64,000 bases of DNA from positions 124,001 to 188,000 of the forward strand of contig JAJJXM010000047.1 of assembly GCA_024516155.1 (NCBI GenBank), read 5' to 3'. The translations under genes were made by a program, and so were the position numbers. Source of the DNA: Pyronema omphalodes (Eukaryota > Ascomycota > Pezizomycetes > Pezizales > Pyronemataceae). A model generated the notes under the pieces. The model was not told where the DNA came from and made no database searches. It saw nothing but the letters and a program-made list of their open reading frames with translations. Below are positions 21,965 through 37,526 of the stretch, piece by piece (position 1 is the stretch's first letter; every line of letters begins with the position of its first letter).

Positions 21965-24900
21965 TTCTTCGGGTGGGGGATGAGTAGGCTTGTGATGGAT
22001 TACGGTGTCTGAGCGCTGAGTGTTAGTAAAAGCTATCAGAATAGTTGCAGGGTGGTTGAGAGGATAGGTAAGGTGGGGGCTATTTGAATGAGAGGGGGAA
22101 GAGAATTGGAGGATGTACTCGACCGCTTCAAAGGGATTCTGAAGGGGGCGTGGGGCATTTACTGGTAGAGGCTGTTTTATTCCTTGAGATCGCACTTCGA
22201 AATTCGGAGCCTTTGGGATTTCGAGGCTTGTAAGACTAGTGGTCGGTTGTTTCGAGAGCTGAAGAGATTCTCAGATAGGTTTGTTTGAAGATTCTGAGGT
22301 AGACTGCGAGGATCAAAGCGAGTATGTTATTTATGGCCCCTCAGTGCCGGAGACTACAGCTTTTATATGGCCTGAAGCTTCCTACAAGCTGCCACGGTGG
22401 GGTGTGCGTGTGCTCATTCACTTGTGAGTAAGGAAGACACACTGTCGTGGGATATCACAGTGTCACACTGCGTATCGGGAATCTTGGGACCTCAGAGCCT
22501 ACATTTTCTGTACCTAAGGTAGGTGAGGTTGATAAAATTCCCTGTCTACATATTTGCCACACTCCGAAACTCCAATCTATCTCCGCATGGCATGTCTGCC
22601 TGAAATTCTCCCCAATCATAGGCCTCATCAACGCCTCCGGGAAATTATAGTGAACACCTCAAAACGAGGCGGCATATGTACAGTATGCATTTGACCTGCA
22701 CGACAAAAACGGCAGCAACCGAACCTAAACAACCTGCAACCTGCGATGCGTAATGAATATGGCCATAGTACATATCTGCAGAGAGGTCACTTAGGCTTTA
22801 GGTTAGGTAGATAAGTTCCCACGCCCTCATCATGCGGCGACGGCGTCAAGATTTGGTTTAAGCACATGACAAGAACCAATGATGATGATGAGAGTGACGA
22901 AAAAGCTAAGCAAAGCAGCAAATGAGTACCCAAGACAACCATCAATAGGCCATGAGTAATCGTCAGCACATTCTATTAATGGAATAGCATGACTCGCAAT
23001 TCGGGCAAACTAGTATAGTTGATAGAAACGGTGAGATTGCACCATGAATGATATTTTTCTTCGGGTGCGAAAGTTGCAAAATCTCAACTGTAGATTCCTG
23101 TGGACGTTCAACCATCAACGCGCAGTCCAAACTTCAGCGCGTTTAACTATTTTCATATCCTGGTTTCTATTACTCAAGATTTAAAAATGCATTCCTCCGG
23201 ACCTGCATATATAACAGCTGATGCAGACCCGGAGGAATGATTGATCGAGGCTGTGTAAACAGCTGCTGCAAGGTTAATCTAGGTATTCTTCTTCGACGGT
23301 GAACTCAAAGTTAACGAATCATGACGCACCCCTCCTCAACTCGGGCACAACTTCCCTCGCCCTCAGGGTATAAAAATGAGGCTCTGAGGCTTTCTTCATC
23401 TTAAACCTTTGAAGCAGAAGCACAGCCTACTTTCAGATTCCTCTGATCCACCAGTTCACCAGTTCATCTCAAGTTTGCAAGTTGCAAACGAAACTGTAGA
23501 GCTGAAGCCGTTGATGCAGAACCCAGCATGTGCATATGCATAGCTAGCTTTCAGCCTTGCAGAACTAAGAAAGCCAGTACATGGAGCTCCCAGCTAGCAA
23601 AGCTAGCACATATGTAGGCTTTGCGAGTCTGTCTACTAAACTCCACGGTTTCTTCATCCCGAGAGCCTCACAATATAGATCACGATAGCTATCACCCATC
23701 ATGATTCCAGGCAGTCGGGCTGTACATACGACATAGCAGTTGCAACTTCATGGCTACACTATCCTCCATGCGAATAACCAGAAAAACAGTGGTGCAACTG
23801 CAACCGACAAGCTTTTTTAAACCCTGACACTATTCCTACGAGCCGTTGAAGGGAACCTTGTCATTTCCGTCATATCAGTCGTGATATGTCGTTAGTGTGG
23901 ATGGTGCAGTCGACTGTAGATGGTAAGTAAGCTGAGGAAAGACGGATGGCATGGCATGCAAGCATGCAAGCGGTAAGAAGCTTGAATTTGATCATCAATA
24001 TGATTTTCATTTGCCTTATTATGGTGATTCAGAAAATCTATTATCTATCTCGATATGCGACCGTCGTACGCCATAGCCCCTGAGGAAAAGAATTAATAGT
24101 ATTAATAATTATGATGACTATGGTGATTTCATAGCGGTTCCATGTATTATTCATCAGGATTGTCATGATGAAGTTAGAGAGAGGTATGGAACCCGGAGAT
24201 AAATTTTGAGGCTGTTGAACTATGTATCGCTTGAAGAAGCTTGGGCTTGAATTTTGGTGATCGAGTATGTATTCTTTCCTCTGTGTTAGGTATGTCGTTG
24301 CTAGGTACCTGGTACGTACGTGACGCTCGTGAGAATTAGTTATCACGATGAAGTTCACAGAGCGAGGTATGATACAGCAAGGTATGTAACTCGATGCAAA
24401 ACTGAAATTCCGGTTGAGTTGAACAGAGTGATGCCTTTAAAGCTAGCTAAGAAAGCACGACTCGACGACTCGACGACTACAACTACATAGTAACTCGAAA
24501 CTTGAAACTTGCTGCCTAGAAATATGAACATTTTTAACTGCCCCCAATCATCGCATCGTTTCTCGTCATAGCATACCATAGTATAGCTTCTCTCCTCAAT
24601 CCTCAATCCTTCTTTCTCCAGAAGCAGTATCTATCCGTGACGTTCGAGGTATGATGTATCTCAGTACATCACCTTCAGCTCCCGTATCACCACTCAACAT
24701 CCATCCATCCACTCCCATGAGCCCCCATGCAAGTTAAAATCAGCCTCATATGTACGCCGCAAAAAGCAATCTCGCCGCGGTGAAACGCCACATCATGGTG
24801 GCAAAAACATCGGTTATAAACGCAGTGCGCAGCAAGGCTTGATTTGACAACGACAATTCGCGTTTCGAGATCACTCAGCTTTGACAACTCATCACCCTTT

Positions 24901-27900
24901 GAAGCACAATTATAGGGGGGGGGGGGGGGTTCAATTCCTCTATAGCCCCCCTCCCCGCCCTCCGCCTCCCGAGCGAGCGAGTCACAGTGAACAGTGAACA
25001 GTGAGTCGAGCATCGAGAAATACATACCTGTATGTAACTCCAACTCTTCAATTGGACTGATATGCCGTGACCTGTGTACAGTACATACAAAAGAAATCTG
25101 AAAACCTGAGAACTGAGGTTCGTAAGGCAGTTCATAGGTCTAGAATACACGGTGGATCCAATCCTAGACGGAGTTTAAGATGCAGTTTACGGTTTACAGT
25201 CTTTTTTTTAATTTCTCCGCGCGTGTTCTCTTGGGTTGCTTGTATTGCAGATCCCCCACATTTTTTAAGTTATTACGAATAGATGGGCGGGGACCGGCCC
25301 TTGAGTTTGATAGGTGATAGGTGGAGTGTTGGATGTGGTTGAGGGAGGGAAGCCGCGCTTGAGGCCAGTAAGATTTCAGGTTACAGATATTGTGTTCCTC
25401 AGCTGTACATATCTTTGACAATCACAGAGGCTTCTCTGGATAGATGATGTCCACCCCGGAGTTAATGAAGAATGTGTCCATATACATATGTGGCAGTTTG
25501 ATCTTCTGCATACCGGACATGTCACGATGTTTATGGCACCGGTATTTGCTGGACTAATCAAATAATATATCTACATACAACTATCTTTCTGAGCAGCATA
25601 AGGTCCATAGCCAGACAAAAAGTGACATGCGGCCTATGTACATATAGGCGCGGAAAAACGCTGCCGGAAGCTGCAAGATATAGCAAGTACATACAAGTAC
25701 AGAAGTGATTTCGGTTCTTCGTCCAATCAGTTTCACTGCTTCTTTATCGCCGCGTTTGTGGAGTCAATCCTGTGAGAGATAGATAGGTGGTTGTTTGAAT
25801 TTCAATCAATGGATATTGATAATTTCTATGTACATACATCTCTGTAAATTGATTGATTTAAGTTGAGAATCAGAGAGAAAGAAAGTTATTCTCTGTTTAC
25901 GAAGCACTTTGGCTCGTTCGAAGTCTTGAACCGGCCTCCGGTACCGGGTATCCGCTGTTGATAGCTTCCGGGAATAGCCGATTACCGCGCATGCTGGAGC
26001 TAGAGTATGGCACCCTGCAAGCTCCTAAGCTCCGTTGAAGCTCTAACGCACAGCTATAAGCTTGTCTAGCTAGCTCTCCACAGGTTACTTGTTGATTTCT
26101 GCGTATACCTGAGTCCAGGTAATCTTTAGAAAATAAAAATTACAAAGAAAGACAAAAAACAGGTATAGGGGAATATTTAAACGAAAGATGTAAAGGAATT
26201 AAAATAAATAAAACAAAGATATAAAGTAACCAAAAACCAAACCCTCCTCTCATTTGTGCCGAAGCTAACAATTAACATGCCAACCCCGATCCAGGGCTAA
26301 CGCAGATTCATAATTCATCATTGCTCGTTACCAACCGCAGCGACATATCTCTCGCCTTTTATCATATCCAATGGTCCCCAACCCTCAATGAAGATCTCCT
26401 GTGGAGAATGTGAGATGAGTCCGATTGGATTATATTTCTGGTAATCGCTAAAGCTGCTACGCTTTGTTTAGACATGCTTAAGGGCGCCATTCCAACATGC
26501 AGCGTCAGCAACGTTACCTCTACCTCCACCTCCACCTCTAACCTCATAGCCTCTAGATACACCGAAGTTTATCATCTCAAAGCCGTGAGTAGCACTTCTC
26601 TTAGACTCCTCAACCACCGCTGTGACGGTTTGATCATCTCCCATTAGTCCCAAAACCACATTTTCAAGACTCACAGCATTAACTTGCGCTTCACCACAGC
26701 CTTCCTGGGACTCAGCACAGGAGCACTGATTTGCATACCCTTGCCTTCGAGTTTTTTCAGCTTCCTCCTGAAACTGCGGCCGTGGTTATGTATAGCTACA
26801 TTAGCTTAACTTCACACCTCTAGATATCATTAAAATCAACCGGTAAAACTGTGCCTACCTTCATCTTTAACGAACCAGATCGCTTGCATACGGGATCCAA
26901 CCCGTGATCGATTAATCAGCTGTCTAGCGACCGAAAACAAAAAAGCCCCACCCAAGCTCTAGATGAAGCTTTATCGGCTATTAAAAGTTTCTTGTATCGG
27001 TATCGAAGCTATGTATGCCACTGTAAGAACCATGATGCCAACAACCCCGACTTTCATCGAAAGGTTCTCCAGGATGTTGACACAAGACATCGTAGGCGAT
27101 AAAACTGATTACGGACTAAAGATCATGAAGATTTAGTAGAATCCCTAATCTAGATGAAGGTGGTAAAATCACTCGGTGCCAGGGCTGGGGGGTGGCTTGC
27201 GCTGTTTGAAGAATGATTTTAGACCAGGTGTTAAGACCTCACTAGTGATGCAAGACATTGAGACCTTTATGAGATGGAGCAATATCATGCTCTTATGGCC
27301 TATGTATGGGAATCCTAACAGCTTTTTTTTTTGGAAGAGTCGTCGATATAGCTTGTCGAAAGTTTGTTGTAACGTCATTAAAGATCACTCGTTTTGAGGA
27401 ACTTGTGAGGGTGGGTTACCGGGCTTTGCTCAATGCTCGCGCGGAAGATTCTGTGTAAATTAAACAGATAGAGAATTTAGAAGTCAACGGTGGCTGGTCA
27501 TGCTAACGGACTACCATAGAGGTAGTGATTCACAATGTTGCTTAGCGAAGGATGATGTGGAGGTACCCTTGGGGCTTGCAATAGGTCTTCAGCGGGCGAC
27601 GAGACAATGGTTTTTCATATTCTGCTGTCTTTGAGATTGTTATAACCCTTATATCTTGCAATAGCCTAGATAATCTGCTGGATATTCTCGCTGAATTTGA
27701 ATTGTATCTGAGATTACGCAGTCTCCTCTGGTATTTTGGAATTCCGCCAATATGAAATCTGCCACCATACTACGCACGTCTTTAGATATTTTGGGCTATA
27801 GCTATCGATATCTAATGCTAAACCACCCCAGGTTTATTTTCTTGTTGTCCGCTGTTTATTGTTGTAGAGAAAAAATATTCTATAAGCTTAACAATCTCAA

Positions 27901-30282
27901 TAGATAATCTAAACGCTGCACAAGATACCTGGTAAGTGATTGATGCAATTACTCCATAAATTATGCATATATATATGTTACATAACACATCCCAACTGTA
28001 GTTCATCACTTTCCAATATAAACTCCAGCTTCCAAACTCACAAGTCACAGGATACAAAACGAAGATAAAGATGGCATGTAAGTCTCAATCCTAGTTGATC
28101 CAAATCTATCTTACAGAGATTTGTTCAAGCACACTATACCCAGGTATCTGTGACACCAACGTACTTAACACTAGGCAAACATGTCACAGTCACATTTGCA
28201 TAAGGTGTCGTCTTCAAGCCGTGTTAGTACTGTAGTGATAGTGTATGATTTCAGCTCCACGCGCAACAGTAGTTGCAGGAAAGCCAGCGGGCCGTGCCGA
28301 AATGTCGTATACATCGACGGATAGTAGTCTACGAACACACTAATAAACCAAGGTTTTTAGATTCTAATCAAAGAGATTAATGAAAATTTTATTCCCGAAT
28401 ATTAGGATACCAGAACATCAAGCTTTTATTCAATATTATATGATGAGGAGCCGTGGAACGTTTACGTGTATGTAGGCACTGCAATTTGTGGTTGTTTTAA
28501 AATCGGCTACTGACTCTTACAAATTGCTGCTCGGTTCGTGATAAGAGTGTTTGAAATATGTTTTAATTTTTCGCACTTATCTATTGCTATCATCATAACT
28601 TAATCATGTAATGAGCCGAGTGAAAAGTCCGTGAATTCTATATATGCAGAGACTGGGTTAAACTTTCCTCAAAAGAGATTGGCGATGCCTTGCATAGAAT
28701 CCATATTATTCCTATCATATTATCAAGAACAAGGCTCTTTAAGACAAGATTTCTGTAACTACACAAAGCCTGTTATCAACGTCACCACATTTCGGTGTTC
28801 GGAAAAAATATTTTACTCCGTTGATTCCGTTTACTCCGAAATTACTTTAAAAAGAACAGTTATCTATAGTTGATAACGAAAAAAGTATCAAGTTCCGTAT
28901 TCTCTGCTGACAAATCTCTAGAAAAGCGGGAGGTGAGTTGGGGTTCGTTAGCGACGTTGAAGTTGTTGGAAGACCAAGTGTGGCATCAACGGCCAACTTC
29001 TCAGTCTCTGGGTGCACTATTTTAGTGCGGTCACGTGAGTTGAGTTAAAGGTCGCCGGCCAGGACCTGGACAAGTTTCAACCAAGATGACCTTTGATCGC
29101 GTGATTGGTTCCACTGGATCATAAATGCGATGGGATTCGGAAAATATGTCGAATGATACCTTCTCGGTGGGAAATTGGACTGTGATTTCTGTGCGGATGA
29201 TTCAGTTGAAGTAACTCATCATAGATTAAACCTTCCATAGATGACGTCACCAGGATGAAAGTGTGCATATTCGATGGCTTTGTGTTACAAGTTCTAAGAT
29301 GATCCAAAGTTATCATAACCATTCTATAGGGGCGTTTCAGAGAGGCAAAATTTCGGGAAGTTTTCGGCGAAACTTTCTGGGAGGCAATTTAACGGAACTT
29401 TACACAACAAAAAGAAAAGAAGCTCCTCCGGAAACATTTTGACCCATGGGGGTTTCTATGAATTTTTACCTCTCCAAAATTAACGAAAACCCGCCATTAT
29501 AAACTCCTCTCATGTAAACGCATAACGCATCAAGTGTTATATGAACCTTTTTACTCAATTTGGCCGCGCTTATCACGGTGCATGGATCATAAATGGAAAC
29601 GCGAAGCGAGTGATGTACCATGTACCCCGCCCTATGTAGCTCTCCCAAGCAGCTCCCAAGAAGCTCAAGAAAAGCCGCCCGTACACCGGTTTCAAAAACA
29701 AACATAACTTTCACGCGGTAGTCGTCAGTAACCCCGCCTATTTCCCCGGTGAAACTGCGGTATTTAGGCTGCTTTATGGTGATGCATGTAGATCTTCCAA
29801 ACACCCTGCAGGAACCGTTTCTTGCCTACAAAGATACGAAAAAAGAGTACTGAGTTTTTCCGTTTCAATATATGAAAATGGATAAAATTAAATCTTTCTC
29901 TATCTTGATAAACCTTAACGATACACATATCTGGTTACGTTGAGATGTTTTTTGGTTAGAGCTCCTCCTCATCGAAACCGATACATACGCCGATCATCAT
30001 CAGGCTAAAACGCGACCATCGATGACGTAATGCAGGGGTATCAAGCTCCTGGAAGTTTATCCGCCCGCACTACCATCGTCACCCCGCCCTTTAGTGAACT
30101 TTCTTGCATCAAGACGAGCTCCCAGCAGAAGAAAAGGGAAGCAGCAGGAAGAGAATACAGTTTAAATTTATCTTATTCACACCACAGGACGCATACGCTT
30201 ACTGAAGAAGGAAAAAATTTAGAGAAATCAAGAAGGAAAGGAATAAAGTGGGACTCCTCGAAGCTTCAAAAGTATTGCCGAT
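21965..30282. other. Gene-poor 8.3-kb region
   Basis: I find no gene I can support. The sequence is AT-rich with many short motifs (TACATAC, GATA, pyrimidine runs). A minus-strand frame at about 26781-26468 (roughly 105 codons, containing VVLGLMGDDQTVTAVVEESKRSA) is open between a splice-acceptor-like site and a stop. It may be a decayed exon of an accessory gene. Other ORFs are short and lack starts or domains. Confidence 0.55.
24915..24929. repeat. Homopolymer run of 15 G
   Basis: Fifteen consecutive G residues sit in the gene-poor region, the fourth long G/C run of the window. Confidence 0.9.
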
Positions 30283-31688
<1,406 letters not shown>

Positions 31689-33404
31689 ATATCGATCCAT
31701 AACTTCGAAAACTTTTGAAATTTTGAAAGATGAGGAAATAACAGAGATAGATAAGATAATAGACATTTATATCACAAACATCATAAAAAAACAACCACAT
31801 TAGTAGCAACAATAAACGTATTGTCGTTCTTATCACACGTCACGCATCACAACTTCCAAAACTGCAACCAAGGAGTGACCAATGATCATATATAACCTAT
31901 ACCAGTAGCATTTCCTCCATCTTATCTTCATCCGGACTTGATACAGATATATACCCCATATATACCCCATATACCCCAGCTACCCTATACATTACTACAT
32001 ATAGAACCAGATACCTCAGCCATCTCAATCATTCGCCATCCCGACGATAGTTCCATCGGGCATCGGCGTTCGTATATGGATTATGGATACTGTAAAAAAG
32101 AGAAAAACAGAGAGTAAAAAAAGAAAAATAAAAATAAAAGAAAATTAAAAACAAAAGAAAAAACAGAAACAGGAACAGAGAAAAACACAAGCATACAGCA
32201 TACAGCATAAATCTCCTGTCATCCTTCCTACCTGTCAATATAAGTAACATAACAATCAAGGTAACGAAATCCACTTTCAAAAGCAAGAAAAAAAAATCTC
32301 ATGTTCTATATATTGTGAGGTATTGATTGTGATTATTTATATCGGCAAAAAAAAAAAAAAAAAATTATCATGGGGAGAAATATGATATCGGATATATATA
32401 GCAGATCAGTGGAATGAATGGTGATAAACGAAAGAAAGAAAGAAAGGTGAATTCAGAGGGTGCATATATGAGTCACGTGGGTAATATACACACACACACA
32501 CACACATACACTCACTCACTTATGTAGAGTTTACAAAGACAATACATTTAATGGGTTTAATGTGAAATGGAGGTGAAGGTTGGGTGCAGTAATGGTTAAA
32601 TCCAGTAAAGGTTAAATAAAAAAATAATAATACTACTACTATCTCAAAAGCAAAGAAAAAAAAAACGCAAAAAACGCAAGAACGCAAGAACAAGAAGAAA
32701 ACATAAAACACAATGACGCAAGAACGCAAGAAAAAAAACAGCAAGCAAAACAAAAACAAAAACAAGAAAAAAAAAACCGTCCAAATTTGGATAAACAAAC
32801 AAACACATAAACAAATAAAAAGAAACGCTACAAAAAAAAAAAAGACATTGAAAACCGAAAATAAAAAATTACGAATCAAAAACAAGATAATGAACACTGC
32901 GCCTACAGTAAAGAGAAGAAGAAAAAAAAACAGAACAACCCGTACATACCATACCATACCATACCAGACTAGACCCGACTAGACCATACCATATCATACC
33001 AGACCAGACCCTACGATACCATTCAATGATATTTCCTTAGATCCTTAAATCCTTATCCCTAGAAAAAAAAAATGGATAGAAACAGAAGACGGAGACAGAA
33101 ACGGAAGGAAAAGAGAAGGAAAGAGAAAGAGAGAAAACGATAATGAGAAAAGGACAAAGACAGAGATAGAGATAGAAACCGTAGATATCGGCAAATACAT
33201 AACCACTTCTCTCCACACAAATACAGGCAGACAGACAGACACACACACGCCGCACTCCTCATTCCCCACCCGCCGCCGCCGCACTCTCCATCTCGGTCCT
33301 TATTTATCTCATCCCGCAGCTTCTGCTTCGTTGCAGTATTTGCTACGCTAGTAAACAACCAGTTTAATTCATCTCAATCAAATCATCCTAGTTTCAACCA
33401 GCGT
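31689..33404. other. Low-complexity intergenic region
   Basis: This 1.7-kb A-rich stretch has A runs, a CA microsatellite near 32490, CATAC repeats near 32950 and GA/CA-rich tracts. The long ORFs in it are artefacts of low complexity. It must contain the 3' ends of the two flanking convergent genes. Confidence 0.65.
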
Positions 33405-35052
33405 TTAACCAGCTTTTGCAATACCCTCCTGTTCCGAGACCTCAATATCCATTTGTTCCGGACTCTTTTCATCATTATTTTTCTCCGCCTCTCCATTCCA
33501 CGAGACCATTTTCTGACCTTCCTGTTTTTCCGGATCTTCTTTTTCAGCTGTATCTTTTCCTTTTCCAAATCTTTCGCACCACTCATCTGCACTTAATAGG
33601 GTGCCTTCTACCACATCTGTTACTCCCTTCATCATATCCAAACCCTCTCTAGCCATTACCAACACTCTCATTGCTGTTCCCTTTGTTTTCTTCCCCTCAT
33701 CTTCCTCCCCCTGAACTGCCGTGGTTTGTACATGCATCCTTATCGGAAAGCTGAGTAATTGTCTTTTTACTACATTTCTTGCTTGTTCCGGTAGCGCACC
33801 CCCGGCATATCGGGATATTGTATCCACGACCTGTTTCAAAGTTTTCAACGCCTCATCTTTAAGTCTATCCACAGTATCTGCAAGACGTTGTCTTCTAGCT
33901 TCATAAGGTTCCGGGAGGTAACCTGCGACTGGAGGACGGGCGTTAAGGTAATTATCCAGTTCGTCGACGACATTTGAGAGAGTTTCGATGACTTTTACCA
34001 AGTTGCTATTTGCGGCGAAAAGGATTCTTAGACAATAACGTAAAGAGCGACGAGATTCATCACTTAGAGCTGTCGCAAGACCGGTAGAGGAGTAGTAAAG
34101 TCTTGAATGCCAGGCGGGAGGTTTACGGACTAGTTCTTGATTTTGGGCTGGAGGTGGGATTTGTGCTGCCGTGCTGGCGGATGAGGCTTCGGCTTTGCGA
34201 CGCTTGTTTTCGAGGCCTCGTCGGATGTAGCCTTCAAGTCCTGATCGACGAACAACTGGGGCGGTGATGGATTCTGCGCTTTCGGCTACGTACCGGAAGG
34301 GTCGGATGTAGGTTTTACTCGCGGTGTAAATGGCGGTTGAGCCGGATAAGGCGGTGGATAGGAGGGGGTGGACTGAGGAGGCGGAGTTGTGAATGAGGTT
34401 TATGAGGGGTTCTGGTTTGGCAGGTGGGGAAGCGGCATGTGCAAAGTCTATTAATCATAAGACGTATAAGTATTCTTGTTTTTTTTATGGGAATCTCGTT
34501 ACGACTGGCTGGGAAGCAAATCTGTCATATGGGATATATGTTCATACCAGCTTTAAGACCTCCAAGAGCTTCAACTGCGTCGCGAACATCAGGGTCCTCC
34601 ATAGAAAGTTTCGTAGTAGAAACTACGCTGGTTCCTCGACTGCTACGGTCGTCGTCGCGATCACTTATGTCGCTGCCTTTTCGCTTCATACCCCGCTCTT
34701 CGGTACCGGGTGAGGAGATTAGGCTCTGGATACTGAGACCATTTTGTCGTGGGCGCCGTTGTTCCCGCTCCCAACCAAAGGGAAGTATTTCTCGATCCCG
34801 ATCATCTCGCTCGGGGGATACTGTTTTGGCTGCCAATACCGGGGTGTGTGGTGGACTCGCGATTGATGAGGCGGGAGGAAGTTGAATTTTGTTGTCGGCG
34901 GTGGGTCGTGCGTTGTGGTAGTTGAGGATTGGTAGTTCACTGTAACGCTGAGGAGGATCTGGTCGAGGTGGTGCAGAGGGAAACATGTCTTTTGAAAGAA
35001 TGTTTGATGTTGGACCTGGCGATGCTGACTTGTAACGAGTTCTAGTTGCCAT
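33405..35052 (-). CDS. opi1: Opi1-family transcriptional regulator (CCG-8 homologue)
   Basis: Two exons on the minus strand, 35052-34548 and 34447-33405, are joined by a 100-base intron (GTATGA donor). The product is 515 residues. The junction reads VEALGGLKA-DFAHAASPP. The N-terminal third is disordered (PPRPDPPQRYSELPILNYHN; SPERDDRDREILPFGWERE). The Opi1 core follows: HPLLSTALSGSTAIYTASKTY, RYVAESAESITAPVVRRSG, KPPAWHSRLYYSSTGLATALSDESRRSLRYCL, and helices such as ANSNLVKVIETLSNVVDELDNYL. The C-terminus is acidic. In yeast, Opi1 represses inositol/choline-responsive phospholipid genes and is held at the ER by phosphatidic acid. The Neurospora homologue ccg-8 is clock-controlled and links lipid metabolism to stress responses. 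Which roles hold here is inference. Confidence 0.87.
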
Positions 35053-37182
35053 GATTATTGTTTTTGTTTTCCGGATCGGTGGTTGGGTGTCTGTCGAGTG
35101 GATCGAATAGGTGTCAGTTGGAGGTGGTGACCGTTGTGGTAGTCCGTTGCAGATGGTGGAGTCTTTCTGTCGTCGTCTGGTGCGGAGTCGTTCTGTCGTC
35201 GTCGTCGTCCTCGTCCTCTTCGTCTTGTGCCCTCGTCGTTCTTTCGTCGTCTCGTGCGGAGCCGTTGTCTTCAGTCGCAGCTACGAGTGGGATGGCGGCT
35301 GGCCAGTAACATACATATGAGGCAGAATGCGTTCACGGACGGATAGTACTACGCAGCAGCGTGCGCGCGATCCTTAGGGTCTCCTGTTTCTGGTAAACCC
35401 CTACAGATGCCGACGTCGGGCACGTTTGATTGGCTCTGGTTGGCCGTATTTTGAGTCTAACTGATGGGTGGTGGTACTATAACTACGCTGCTGGTTGAAG
35501 GATGGACAGTGGGGGACTATCTATGCTGGTGATGATATCTACGACGCTGCTCCAAAGATGGGGATTCAAAAAGAAAATCGATTCAACTTCAAAACTATAT
35601 CTTCACTTAACAACCATGAAAACTGATTGGATAAATGTGGAGATTCGCTCTTCTTTTTTTGCTCAGGCTCTGCTTTTTTTTGTTGCATATGGCGTGTAAG
35701 TTCTATTTGCTGGTTTGAGTGAGGTGAGATCCCATATTGCACATGCAATTTACCAGCTTCGGAGTGGATCATCTCTCGAAACAGCAACATGTGAGAGACG
35801 ATCAGCCACACACACCTCACGCTTCCATATTCCGATGCTATGAATACCGAAGCCATCCCTTCCTCTGATACGACGAAAAATTGCAACAAAAATCTCAGCA
35901 CAGCCAGACTTGGAAGATCCATATAATCTGACAATCCTATCGTTACGTGAGTAGTTGGTAGAGTTATTTCTGTTTCTGTTTCTGTTGCTGTTTCCTTTGT
36001 GTTTGTTATTTCTGTCCAGCTACAGACAGGGCTGTGATCAATCTCAACTCAACTTTCACATGCTTTTCTTCCCCCTTTCATCACTTGCCCTCCTGGTCAA
36101 AACAGGCTTTAACGGTTGGTTACCCATGGTAACTCCTCCCTCGCTTTACTCATGATGAGTACAACCACGGCGGTACACGGCTTGTGAGACGCTCTTATGG
36201 TATGTACAAATACTCTGTATTTAACATTCCCCCACGTGGTAAAGCTAACAAAGCTAGAAAATGCCAAAGCCAGTATGGTGAACCCCCACCCCGTCCAAGG
36301 AGCCCGGGAAGCCCAGGGATTCCAGGGAGTCGGAGGTTATGATTAACGATGCCGACGTCTGAAAGCGGATATGATGTACCTCGACAAAGTCCAGCCAAGG
36401 TATAACTCGGGTACATACTGTAGATTAAGATGACAGATGCCAGATGATCAAACATAACATATTTAAATCTCAGCGTGACTTCCTCCGCACTTTGAGATAT
36501 ATAAATCCTCAGACAGACACACTCAAAGTGACGGGATATCTATCTATTTATCTATCTTATCCCATCCACCTATCTATCTACCCTATCTACCACGCACGGA
36601 CGAGCCGCGGTTGTCATGTCATCACATCGACCAGCTGTTAGAACTTACCGGGTGCACCAGTGTGCCACGTGCTTTCCTTTGACACCTTAGCCGGGAAGCA
36701 CCAATACCGTCGCTGTCTGAATATGTAACGTCTCCTCTACCTGATTCCCTAAGCTATGTATGAGGATCCGGGAGTCAAAAAGATCAGAAGATGAGTTTAT
36801 TATCCCAGGATCTTCCAAAACCCAACCATAATTACCGACAGCAACCATAAAACTGCAGGGCAAGAATGAATATCCCCTTCATAAAACTTCATCCTTCCCA
36901 TTCTTACTCTCACTCTCACCTATTCGTTACTTCTGTGTATGTACCAGACGAGGCGTTCATTCTTCTACATACATACCATACCGGTCTTCAACTAACCATA
37001 CTAGCCATTAGCTACATGATGAAGCCAACTGCCAGCCTATTCTGGATAGAGCAATATGGTGAATATGGCATAGGTATCCACCATACCTTATGTCTTCGCT
37101 TTCATACATACATACATACATCGGGGTCTCCGGTAGTTTGGCGTGCTTGAAATTCTTGTCGTGCTTGTCTTGCTTGTCGTAC

Positions 37183-37240
37183 TTATCAAATCAAGCCCAT
37201 CCTTAGTTATCAAATCAAGCCCATCCTTAGTTATCAAGCC
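37183..37240. repeat. Direct tandem repeat, 24-bp unit, ~2.4 copies
   Basis: The unit contains TTATCAAATCAAGCCCATCC followed by TTAG and is repeated in tandem, with a third partial copy. Confidence 0.85.
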
Positions 37241-37499
37241 CATATGCGCCATCCATATATCAAAAACAAAAAACAAAAAAGAAAAAAAAACACCTCAAAC
37301 CAGCGTCCAGCGTCCAGCGGCCAGCGGTCAGCCTCCAAAATATGTACGTCATTGTGGATTGAATAACATATATGTATATTGTACATAGCATAACGATGTA
37401 ACGGTGTAACGGTGTAACGGTGTAACTATATAGCCATGTAACGGTGTAATCAAACTTCGAAGTCCAAAGTCCAAAGTCTAAAGTCCAAAGTCCAAGGCC

Positions 37500-37526
37500 A
37501 AAAAAAAAAAAAAAAAAAAAAAAAAA
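37500..37526. repeat. Homopolymer run of 27 A
   Basis: Twenty-seven consecutive A residues follow a tract of AAAGTCC repeats (37459-37499). The structure is like the tail of a retroposed sequence, though no body is recognisable. Confidence 0.85.

Noticed and set aside
26860..26930. tRNA-like T-arm on the minus strand
   Set aside because: A T-arm-like stem (ACGGG/CCCGT) is present, but no proper anticodon stem, D-arm or acceptor pairing could be found.
32029..33358. Long hydrophobic or lysine-rich ORFs on both strands
   Set aside because: They come from A-rich, GA and CA low-complexity sequence; composition explains the open frames and no domain is present.
35053..35320. Ser/Val-rich ORFs next to opi1
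   Set aside because: They are produced by the TCGTC-type microsatellite in the opi1 5' region.
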